A stretch of DNA of 64,000 nucleotides from NCBI GenBank assembly GCA_036971715.1, contig JAVHJL010000001.1, positions 5,146,001 through 5,210,000 of the forward strand, written 5' to 3'. The position numbers and the translations under genes were made by a program. The notes beneath the pieces are model-generated. The model worked only from the letters and a program-made list of their open reading frames with translations, was not told the origin of the DNA and did no database searches. This DNA is from Arthrobotrys musiformis (taxonomy: Eukaryota > Ascomycota > Orbiliomycetes > Orbiliales > Orbiliaceae). How positions within the stretch are numbered: the first letter of the stretch is position 1; each line of letters begins with the position of its first letter. Positions 55,493 through 64,000 of this stretch are shown piece after piece.

Positions 55493-56091
55493 CTTCCTTT
55501 TAATTCTTCACGCACACATACGGCTGGCATGATTCATGCCAGAGATGCCGATTATTTGATTTTCGAATTTTTCTTTGTGCTGATATATCATCCAGGATTT
55601 CTGACGTTGGCGAATGTGGTGTTTCGGGATACTTTTGCAGGGCATTCTCTACTCTAGCATTGCAGTTTTTTTGTTCTTTTATGCTTTCGTCTTTGAAGAG
55701 AATGGTTCCTAACTTCGAGCTGTGGCCATGGGGGTTATTGAAGATGAATGAAACTTTGTAGTTTAATTTGTGGGTGTTCTTTAGCATACTTTCTCTCCTC
55801 TTAGTATGGATTCAAGAATATATCATCTATTCTATTTTGTATACAGTACTTCGTGAACTATAAGTCTGCAGCTGTCGTATGCGTGGGGGCGATGCGAATG
55901 TATATATCCCAAAGTTAACTCATTCATGATGATATCGTTTCAAAGCCCCCATCCCAACCGGCCTCGATTCTGTTTCATTGCAAGAGTATACCCGAATATA
56001 TATATATACCAAGAATATAAGTATCTTGATAGAAGCTTGCCTCCGACTCTTTGTGCTGTCTGGGTACGAGACCTGAACTTCTAAAATAAAT
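55493..56091. other. Convergent intergenic region
   Basis: 3' flanks of the PPxY gene (+) and the cutinase (-). No gene seen. Confidence 0.55.
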
Positions 56092-56798
56092 CTACCCAAC
56101 CAACCCAGCGACAAACCTCCCTGCATCTCCAGCATCAGATCCATATGTCAGATGAGCTGCCAAAATCACAGCCTGCCCTCTGCAAATGAGATCTCCGGAA
56201 TTACAGAACGTCTTGGCTTTAGCATCGGCACCCTTCCCGAGGGCATCTCCATTTTTGGGGTCTCCGAACATTACCACCGCGGCTATTTTATTCGCTGCTG
56301 CCTGTGGGAGCTGTGAAATGGCGTTGTGGACTAATTGGGCGCCTTGGCTATATTTTGACATCAGCTTGTTAGGAGGGGTTACGATATTTGAAGAAGATAT
56401 AAGAGGATGAAATACCTATACCCGGCCAAGATGACTTTACTCTCTGCACAAACTCCACTTACTAACCCAGCCATATCCCTAGACCCCGCCCTATCCCCAC
56501 CAACTGCGAAACCGGCGACGTTTGCGGGGTAATTTACCCCTTGGACGGCTAGTGCATTAGCACCTCCAGGGAGAACACGACCCAGAGCGGTTACGAGGGG
56601 TGGACCGATGACAGTGCCTAGGTTTCCCACTTCTGTGGTCCCGCGGGCGAAGATTAGTGTGAAGGGTTTACAGGCAGTATTGGCGTTCTGAAGGTCGTTG
56701 CGGGTCGTGCGGGATTGCCGTGGGATGAGGAGAGAAGTAGGAAGAGATGCTGCGAAGGGGGTGAGGAGGAGGAAGATGATGGGGGCATGGATATGCAT
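56092..56798 (-). CDS. Secreted cutinase
   Basis: Exons 56798-56416 and 56347-56092 (donor GTATTT, branch CTAAC, acceptor ATATAG, 68-nt intron, phase 2) give 212 residues, the usual cutinase length. It hydrolyses ester bonds of plant cutin and other polyesters outside the cell. The N-terminus MHIHAPIIFLLLTPFAASLP is a signal peptide. The oxyanion region is PFTLIFARGTTEVGNLG; the nucleophile Ser lies in GYSQGAQ, where the intron splits the Ser codon; the Asp and His are in CNSGDLICRG and AAHLTYG. Four Cys at the expected places (TACKPF, GVCAES, TFCNSG, DLIC) fit the two conserved disulfides. A TATA box lies upstream. Fits a plant-associated or saprotrophic fungus. Confidence 0.94.
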
Positions 56799-58163
56799 TC
56801 TTTTAGTAATTTTAAATATAAAGGGAAGGTCCGGCCTTGTAGAATTTAAAATGAAGGAAAGAGAGTGGAGGCTTGTCTCGTTGAATTCGAAGTTTGTATT
56901 TGGGATATCATCGTAGAATGGGATACCAGCAAGCAGTATTTATATATCTCAAGGACAGGCACATTTGACCCGCAGACCTGGATGCATCTCAGCCTCAACC
57001 GATTATTAATTTAATTAATTCTGCAAAGTCAACTTAAGTACCGAGGTTAGCTTTTAGTGTGCATAATCTATTATTGGTATGCCCGTAGTCTAACTTTATG
57101 TATATATCCATATTTTTGTATACCGATAATTTACTCTCTGTACCGAGGTAGAGGTACGTGCGTCCATGTAAGGGGGATAAAATATATAAGGTTCTTGGAA
57201 ATATTTAATGGGACGGATCTGAAACTTAAATAGACATATATCTGGGGCGAGAGCTAGCGTTCCGTGGGTTGAATGGGTATGGTTGGTTGGCCGGATCCAT
57301 GGTAGTGGGGAAGAGTGTGCATAGTCAGCGCCTGTTCTTTCTCTTTCCCTTCTTCCTGTTTGTTTATTATATTTATTACACTATCTTGGCTGGGGGCGAT
57401 TTGAGGTTGCACCTATCGATATATATTGATGCTAAGCCGCTTGGATAGGTTAGATCGCGGAAGAGGGCACGGACGCGGGGTGTGGGTTTGTGTTGTTTTA
57501 ATCATTTTGCAACATCCAGGGTTACATGGCCTCATAAAGTGAGGGCAGCCTTAGGAAGATGTTTCAAGTCTGCAGAGCGAGAGCTAGAGCCGAAAGCTAA
57601 AGGCCGGAGTGGGATTATATTGCTTGAGAGTTGGAGACGGCTCGAGAGTCTAGATTTACGAACTTTGGTAATTGCAAATGCCTTGGTTGTTATCGTTATC
57701 GAGCATTTTCAATTTTATCTTGAAAGACACGAGGCCGGTATTGTGGCGTATGATCGATATCTGGCTAAACCCGAGGAAAGCGAAGGAAAAAAAACATCAA
57801 CAGCAATTAATACTGGGGAAGAATGCCACGCCAGAAAGTCACAGCTGAGAGGGATTGATACGAAATGAGCAAGCAGTCGTAAATAACCTTAAGGACGGAA
57901 ATTTTTAGTGCAACTAAGATCGCGTATAACAGGTAAAAAAAGAAGAATGAGGAAAAAGGAGTAAGAACATAGTTTCTGCCCTTTGCGTCGTTATCGACTC
58001 GTTACTACCAAGAATAGGGTAAAAACACCCCCTCTGTCCACGCCTGTAAAACTCCATCCCACGACGCCTTCATCTCCTCCCACTGAACAAATATAGAAAT
58101 AATAATTTCGGAGCAAAGTCGTTGTCGAGAAGGGGAGGGGGAAAACCTTTTTTTTATTATTAC
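56799..58163. other. Intergenic region
   Basis: Upstream region of the cutinase and 3' flank of the second BTB-like gene. The ORF at 57482-57868 (+, 128 residues) has no promoter or domain support and was not called. ATCGATAT words occur near 57415 and 57750. Confidence 0.45.
56938..56947 (-). promoter_or_regulatory. TATA box of the cutinase gene
   Basis: Minus strand reads GATATATAAATACT about 140 nt before the ATG at 56798. Confidence 0.4.
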
Positions 58164-60980
58164 TTAGGAAAAATAGATATCATCGTCGACTTCATAATCT
58201 TCGTCGTCACTATCAGACATAACCCAATCGTCCCCCTCCACGGGAGACATGACGGCATCGTCGTCGTCACCGCTTTCAGAAAGACTAATGACACTCCCAC
58301 TGCTGCTTGCGCTGGGCGTATCAATATCGACATAACTACTAGTTGTTGAGAAGGTCGAAGCAGTAGCGACGCTTCCGACACCTACAGTGCTGACGTTGAC
58401 GCTCATGTCGTCATTTGCTGAATGGTCTGAAATTCCACGGTTCGGTATACCCTTAGTGCTACCGACGGTTTCGCCGCCAGACCAGACTGGCATAAATGCC
58501 CTCTCTGACTCCTCCAGACAGGCGAGTTGCTCCTCGAGCAAGATAGGTTCGAAAACGATGTTTCGGGTTGTCATCTCCGCACATTTGCTCTTGATGTAGG
58601 TTTCGCAAAGACGAATGATTGTAAGAAGAGTGAAAGGAATTTCGATCTCTGGCTTTTGTCCATACCAGTCGTGTTTGTTGTAAGAGTCTTGTTTATACTC
58701 GTTAGAGAATTCGTCAGACCCATAGCGATTTTCTGCGTGTCTTCGGCTCTCAATCCTGTTCATATGCTTAATATTTCGAAGGTGAACACGGAAGTTGTCT
58801 AGAGTCTCCCCAGGGCCTGGGAAATATAACATGTCAGGGCAGTCTGCACAACGGATGCGGGGCTCTGCCGGCTTGGTATAGTCGTGAGATGGATGGTGCA
58901 TGACTGCCCAAAAATAGGCGGGGCTGTTTCGGTTGCTGAGGGTATTTAGCTGAGCTTTGAGCCATAGTGGGGCACCCGGGTCAGAGTTGGGGAATAAAGA
59001 GCTTGGGCCTGGATCGCTAATTATATTGGCATTGGTTGCTTCGTTGGATGACGATGGATGGAGAAAGGATGGACGATAAACATGATCCTTATCGTCGTCA
59101 TATTCAACCTTGATAATAGGAGCGATCTGACCTGCGAAAACATCTTCCTGGACTTGGACCGGAGCAAGTGGCACCGGGCTGGGATTGGACGGACCAGCTT
59201 GGGATGGAGGGTTGACTAATGTTGCAGAAGAGTCTTGAAAGATGGGGTTATTCTCGGTTTTGAGGGCCCGCATAGCTGAATTAATTGTGTGGGTGCTGCT
59301 GACACTTTTAACATCGTCGTCATGGTAGTTCGGAAGCTCTGTACCGCTATTGCTTATGACTTCGCTCGTTGCATCATCCTCATAAGTTATGACTTCAAGT
59401 TGCGTTGCACTATCCTGGATCGATGTCTGCTGGGTTACAGATGGAATTGGATAATGCGGGGCCCCCAATTTGACATCTTTCCAGAGATCATCAACTTCAT
59501 TTCTAGCCCCTTCACCAGATGCCTCCCACTGGCCCCAATGGAGGACTGCCTTCTCAAGATCGAATCGGGTTGGTGCGTCGATTATAGATGGCGCCGAGCT
59601 TGTATTATCGCTAGCGAGATTAGTAGTACTCAAGTTGATCCAAGTATTCCTTTGAACAGCTTGTTCTTCGAGGTACCCTTCCTTCAGATCGATCTGATCG
59701 AGACTTCCAGCCAGTTTCATGCGGCGAGATATATAGCTTCGTAAGGACAACCGGAAAGGATCGAATGCTTCCTTGTCGACGTCAGAAGTTGGAGGCAGAT
59801 ATTGATCAATCCAGTCCATATTTAGGAGATCCTTGAGCTCATTGTGTGCTCGGGAAATGAGGGAAACTGATGCTTCCGGTGCTCCGGGCACTTGTGCGGT
59901 CTGTTCCGGATCGAATGAAGCACGCATAACGGCTGCTGCAAACGCATCAGAGGCGATAGTGGCTAATCCGGCCTCTGCAGCAACTTTAATGATAAAGGCC
60001 GGGTGGGTCTCGATCATTAGGGAATTTGAGAAGATCCATCGCGCGACATAGTCCCTGGTCGCATCGGTAGTTCCGAATGCCACGGACAGGCAGTGGAGAG
60101 TGTACCAGTCTACGGTTGTTTGGACGAGAGGGTCATTACCGTGGATAATGTGAATCAAGCGTTCCAACGCTAGAACGTGACGTCCAAAGGAATATGGCTC
60201 CGGCAGGTGGTCTTTCTTTGGTGGTGGTGGCGGCGGAACCAACGGTTGCGAAGAAGGGTCTTGGCCCTCCACGAGCGGCTTCTGCTCACCCCACATCCTT
60301 TGACGGAACTCCTCTAAATTCTTCGCCATTTGGTCTTGAGCCGAGGGCGGGGACTCGAAATAGTCGACCAAATTCGACTTCCACTGAAGGACGACATCGG
60401 GGCACCAAAGCTTTTCTTGCCATTCGACGGCTTTTTCTCCTTCGTCCTCAGGTGTAAGATCAAGAACGTAGTGGACGCCAGCGGGTAGCTTCCCGTTGAT
60501 AAGAGTGATTTTTTTTTGTTTGAAGAGACGATTAAGATGACGCTGTTGCATAGAGGGCCCGAGAAGTTGAACGAAGACCTGAGATCCTGAAGAAAGCAAT
60601 GCTTGAGAGTGTACTCTCAGTGGGGTATTCGGCGCTCCGAACCTCCTGGAAGCTATCTCCGGACTGATAGTAGAGGGCGGAGGATTGATGAAGATGAGGG
60701 TATCACCATCGCTTATTTGGAGAAGTGGAAGAGGGGTATTCGTGGAAGGGTTTGATGGGAGGGTGTTCCCGGGCTCCCTTGGTACCTGAGCATAGATCGG
60801 AGATGTATTATACTGAGGGGGGTCGTTTTGGAAGTAGTCTCCAATAGTGGAATCAGAGGCGAAGCTGACAGTGGCTGTTTCTATTGAAGCCTCGCTGCCA
60901 GCATATTGAGAAGTACCTGGTGGACCACGGAGGAGGTTGAGAGTTTCCCCACGCTGACTGGAGTCTGTTGCCGACGCCAT
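58164..60980 (-). CDS. Large fungal BTB-like protein of unknown function (member 2)
   Basis: Intronless, 938 residues, starting MASATDSSQRGETLNLLRGP. About residue 90 it reads LLQISDGDTLIFINPPPS, then PLRVHSQALLSSGSQVFVQL, a BTB-like opening that parallels DGDTLVYLSD and SFRIRSSVLRATNSPF in the protein at 23151-25902. Next comes PAGVHYVLDLTPEDEGEKAV, a block recurring in uncharacterised fungal proteins, then LALERLIHIIHGNDPLVQ, VDWYTLHCLSVAFGTTDATR and a helical region. Near residue 700 there is RCADCPDMLYFPGPGETLDN and HLRNIKHMNRIESRRHAENR, a possible C2H2-like zinc-binding element. The C-terminus is acidic and Ser-rich. Probably an intracellular adaptor or regulator; no catalytic motif seen. 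Confidence 0.85.
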   Translation of the reverse strand: MASATDSSQRGETLNLLRGPPGTSQYAGSEASIETATVSFASDSTIGDYFQNDPPQYNTSPIYAQVPREPGNTLPSNPSTNTPLPLLQISDGDTLIFINPPPSTISPEIASRRFGAPNTPLRVHSQALLSSGSQVFVQLLGPSMQQRHLNRLFKQKKITLINGKLPAGVHYVLDLTPEDEGEKAVEWQEKLWCPDVVLQWKSNLVDYFESPPSAQDQMAKNLEEFRQRMWGEQKPLVEGQDPSSQPLVPPPPPPKKDHLPEPYSFGRHVLALERLIHIIHGNDPLVQTTVDWYTLHCLSVAFGTTDATRDYVARWIFSNSLMIETHPAFIIKVAAEAGLATIASDAFAAAVMRASFDPEQTAQVPGAPEASVSLISRAHNELKDLLNMDWIDQYLPPTSDVDKEAFDPFRLSLRSYISRRMKLAGSLDQIDLKEGYLEEQAVQRNTWINLSTTNLASDNTSSAPSIIDAPTRFDLEKAVLHWGQWEASGEGARNEVDDLWKDVKLGAPHYPIPSVTQQTSIQDSATQLEVITYEDDATSEVISNSGTELPNYHDDDVKSVSSTHTINSAMRALKTENNPIFQDSSATLVNPPSQAGPSNPSPVPLAPVQVQEDVFAGQIAPIIKVEYDDDKDHVYRPSFLHPSSSNEATNANIISDPGPSSLFPNSDPGAPLWLKAQLNTLSNRNSPAYFWAVMHHPSHDYTKPAEPRIRCADCPDMLYFPGPGETLDNFRVHLRNIKHMNRIESRRHAENRYGSDEFSNEYKQDSYNKHDWYGQKPEIEIPFTLLTIIRLCETYIKSKCAEMTTRNIVFEPILLEEQLACLEESERAFMPVWSGGETVGSTKGIPNRGISDHSANDDMSVNVSTVGVGSVATASTFSTTSSYVDIDTPSASSSGSVISLSESGDDDDAVMSPVEGDDWVMSDSDDEDYEVDDDIYFS

Positions 60981-62975
60981 GATCGACGACGATGGATGGT
61001 AGCTCTACCAAAGTAGCTAGTAATAGAGGGTTATAGGGAATATATTATATATTGATACGGCTTTGAGCAGAGAGATTGATGGGGAGAAGAAGCTTCGAAG
61101 AAGAGCAGGAAGGGCGAGAGGCTTGAGGAAGGAGCTGAAACCGTCTACACGTACAGGGGCTTAAAGCGACGATTATGTGTGTGGAGGATTATAATATTAG
61201 TAGAGCTGGTGTACTGATAAAAAGTTGGATTCCTTGAATCTGAGGATTTCGATCCGAACCGAAGTTGAATGGAGGACGTCAGCTCCGCGCGTGCTGTGCG
61301 TGCGTACGTGCGGGGAATATCTAGAGTCCGCGATTGGACTCAAACGCAGTCGATCCTGATTGATGGCCTATGTAATCCTAAGATAAACCCCAATATATAT
61401 CAAATAGGTATATATGATTATGAATTCAAAGCGTGGACAAGTATAGCTATAGTGTACTATATTGTATATTGTATGGAAACCGAGAGAAGAGAATGGAGGC
61501 CGAAGGAAGAGAACGGGGAGCTATAAGACAAAGTGGTGCAGGCGGGTAGTATAGTCCTGGTGAAGGCCCGGTATATTCTCCGAGCTAGATACGTATACAC
61601 TGCCTGTAGTTGATGCGTTCGAATAATCTAAGCCTGGCGGCACGGCGTCTGTTTGTTGTTTGCCTGGAATTGCTTGCTTGCTTGCTTGATTGTTTGTTGT
61701 GCGTGTGTTAAAATCGAAAACGGTTTCAGCCTCACAATTGCCCAATTGCTGTGCCGAATCAGCCGTTACAAACACGTGTGAACTCCGGTTTGCAAGCACG
61801 ATAGTTTTCAAGAATTAATTGAAGGTCGAAATTTAGTCTTCGTTGCCGTTGACGATTCCTGTGCGGGGTTGGATAGAGAAGCTTGGATGCCTGTGACATG
61901 TGTACGTATCTTATAAAACGACAATGCAACGTGGATGTAATGTGGGCAGGCTGACGGGAATGCGGGACTCTCCTCGAGTTTAAGAAGGATCCAGGTCAGG
62001 CTCACCGCTTACCCAGTTAGTTGCTGGTTGACCACGCATATGATCTGTCGCGGGGGCCTCGATCGATAGACTTCCTCGCATTTACGAGTGTCTCATCTAG
62101 CCGAGAGAGGAAGAGCGGGTCAAAAGAAAAAAGGCTCACCAATTTCAACCTTTCTTCGACTCTTGGATCCATGGAAAGTTTGCGCGAGGAAAGGTTCAGA
62201 GGGGAAAGAACGGAGGAAGGATATCGGCAATGCAATGAATTAGAGGGCGACCAATGCAACCAAGGTATGCCGTGACTGTTTGACCGACTGACGCGGTGAC
62301 GACTAGTTGACTGGTTGTTCGTGTGTCGGTATCAGGACCTAGGTACCTTCCTCCGTCCATATTGTATGGGCACATACTGTACAGACATGACATATACATA
62401 CACACGTTTCCACCAGGTCCGCGGGCTCGATCGAGAGAGAAAGGGCGAACAGCTACAGCCAACAGCGGCCTGCATACATACGTACTATGGTCATGCCAAA
62501 ACGCATGACTCAAAATGATAATCATGTCGCATGTCGGCTAGTTAGTTAGCTTGGGCCGGGCGAATCCTAGCTGGCATGCATGTCTTTGTCCCCTTCCTGT
62601 CATTGGCTGGCCTTCTTTTGCAGGCTGGCAGTACTCCTGTCACCCAACGATCGATTGGCGAGTCAAGAAAACAACTAGCTACTATTCCAGAACATCAATG
62701 AGACCGAACTTTGTTTGGAGTACTCCCAATCAATATCACCAGCAGTTTTGATTTTGGGGCGGGTCGGGATTAAAAGCTTCGCTCAAGCTGGTCCAAGCGG
62801 ACGAGTTTTTCAATGTTGTGAGCTGTTTGTCTGTGTAACATTTCCTGATGGAGAAAATTACCACACTTGTTGGAATCCGCCACCCGCTTCTTGATGAAGC
62901 CTTATCTAGATCTCGTGTATCCCACAAATGTCTAATCTCCAGATTCATGCTCATATGCTCATGTTCTCGACAAAG

Positions 62976-63013
<38 letters not shown>

Positions 63014-63041
63014 TGTCCCGCAGTGTAAATATTGAAAATTA
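60981..63041. other. Intergenic region
   Basis: Upstream region of the BTB-like gene and 3' flank of the F-box/LRR-like gene. It contains an A36 tract at 62976-63011. Overlapping ORFs at 61269-62525 have no coding support. Confidence 0.5.
62976..63011. repeat. Homopolymer A36
   Basis: Run of 36 A, 30 nt beyond the stop codon of the minus-strand gene, where it reads as poly-T on the sense strand. It is therefore not a retroposition poly(A) tail of that gene. Confidence 0.95.
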
Positions 63042-64000
63042 TTAAAGTTTGATTCCTTGCAACCAGTCCCCCTTCGTCCCATCATAATTTCGAGCCCTCC
63101 ACTCAACTGCCTTCATAAAGTTCACATTCGGATAGTCCCCATTGAATAACTGTTGCGGCATGACTCGTTTGACGTTGACGGTATTGAAAACACCCTCCGT
63201 CTTGAATTCAGTACCTTTTTCGGTTTGGCCCTTATCGTGGTGATTATGGCAATGCAGGCGATGAGGAAGATTCTGAGGGTTTCCTTTATATAACCCCGAG
63301 GCAAGTTCGTAGGACATGTTCCCCATTGTCAACATCGATAGTTTGTATTTGCCCTCCCAGCGTCGCTCCCCCTCGGGACAAAGCCTGAGATGTTTCAGAT
63401 ATTCAGGCAGTATCTCCTGTACTATTACGTTCATTTGTATTTCCGGCGTAGAGCCCATCCACCCAGCAGTCCGCCGGATGCCGGGAAGGGCGAACGAAAC
63501 GAGGTTCTTCATGTTTGGGAGGACGCTGAAGATTTCTTTTGTTTGTTCTTCTTGCGTATCACCATCCGTATCATTGGCGTGATGACTGATGGGAGAATGT
63601 ATGTCATGAGTTGTCTTTGGTAGAGCTACTCTGCTAGCCTTTACGTAGGAACAAGCTAGGTGTTTTAACCCCGGAAAGCAGTCTCGTAACTTGATGAAAT
63701 TATCAAGGGAGAAGCGCCATCTTTGTTCGGGGTACTGTGGGACGTGTATAGCCAACCACTCTAAATTTTTGTGGCTCGACAACGCCGAGAGTAGCTCGTC
63801 GACATCTTCCTTCTCCTCATCCCCAGGATTATCGGCGGTCTCTTCAAATACAAAGGTACGAAGGGTGTCGAAAGAGGAAAGAAGACCGAGGAAGAATTTG
63901 CTTGGGTACACTGGAACTCGCGACCGGAATCGAAAGGTTTTTAACATTAGACGCCCAGATTCGGAGTTCGGGCCATAGGCATCGTAGAGGACCTTGAAGA
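63042..64000 (-). CDS. F-box/LRR-like protein (5' partial)
   Basis: The frame stays open to the window edge, so the start lies beyond 64000. The visible part is about 319 residues: upstream of MLKTFRFRSRV the same frame gives FKVLYDAYGPNSESGRL. It has leucine-rich, repeat-like spacing (FFLGLLSSFDTLRTFVFEET, LLSALSSHKNLEWLAIHVPQ, LRDCFPGLKHLACSYVKAS, VLPNMKNLVSFALPGI, LPEYLKHLRLCPEGERRW), typical of the C-terminal part of fungal F-box proteins that score height or rank of leucine-rich repeats. The F-box itself would be in the missing N-terminus. The end is KAVEWRARNYDGTKGDWLQG. Substrate-receptor role in SCF ligases is inferred from the family type only. Confidence 0.75.
   Translation of the reverse strand, partial: FKVLYDAYGPNSESGRLMLKTFRFRSRVPVYPSKFFLGLLSSFDTLRTFVFEETADNPGDEEKEDVDELLSALSSHKNLEWLAIHVPQYPEQRWRFSLDNFIKLRDCFPGLKHLACSYVKASRVALPKTTHDIHSPISHHANDTDGDTQEEQTKEIFSVLPNMKNLVSFALPGIRRTAGWMGSTPEIQMNVIVQEILPEYLKHLRLCPEGERRWEGKYKLSMLTMGNMSYELASGLYKGNPQNLPHRLHCHNHHDKGQTEKGTEFKTEGVFNTVNVKRVMPQQLFNGDYPNVNFMKAVEWRARNYDGTKGDWLQGIKL

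Noticed and set aside
57482..57868. 128-residue plus-strand ORF
   Set aside because: No promoter element, domain, codon bias or paralog; compatible with chance in spacer DNA.
62976..63011. A36 as a retroposon poly(A) tail
   Set aside because: It is poly-T relative to the adjacent minus-strand gene. No target-site duplication or retroelement sequence is seen.

Overview
The window reads as nuclear DNA of a filamentous ascomycete (Pezizomycotina). The evidence is short spliceosomal introns (about 56-250 nt, mostly GTRNGT donors, CTAAC-like branch sites and YAG acceptors), CT-rich leaders before start codons, and a fungal gene set: COX10, a patatin-type lipase, a CET1-type mRNA capping triphosphatase, a cutinase, F-box and 2EXR-like proteins and BTB-like proteins. 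I see no operons, plasmid or phage functions, CRISPR arrays or convincing tRNA/rRNA genes. The exact lineage cannot be fixed by eye.

Layout. 0-3.3 kb: the 3' part of a DCAF7-type WD40 gene, then COX10. 4-8.5 kb: three small lineage-specific genes: an acidic-repeat protein with an internal TGA, a small coiled-coil protein MPRC...WLV, and a membrane-anchored protein ending in 38 lysines. 9.7-15.4 kb: a BAHD-like acyltransferase, a two-exon orphan gene rebuilt here, a 93-residue orphan, and an F-box gene that looks frameshifted near its end. 15.9-26 kb: a TGL-type patatin lipase (-), an MPDU1-like PQ-loop protein (+) and a BTB-like protein (-). 25.9-32.6 kb: gene-poor, nothing supported. 32.6-36.6 kb: a GNPAT/PlsB-type acyltransferase and a 2EXR/F-box-like protein. 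39.1-46 kb: a second MPRC...WLV protein and a large 10-exon gene (about 1,584 residues), rebuilt by phase matching, carrying new-looking zinc-binding motifs, Gly tracts and a histone-H1-like tail. 50-56.8 kb: CET1, a PPxY protein and a cutinase. 58.2-64 kb: a second BTB-like protein and the 3' part of an F-box/LRR-like gene running off the window.

The genes do not form one pathway. Conserved housekeeping genes (COX10, MPDU1, CET1, the lipid enzymes, the WD40 adaptor) are interspersed with small fast-evolving orphan genes in AT-richer spacer DNA. The points most worth a second look are the two-member MPRC...WLV family, the large zinc-finger/Gly-rich/H1-like gene, the in-frame TGA inside a tandem repeat, the (AAG)38 polylysine tail and the F-box gene frameshift.
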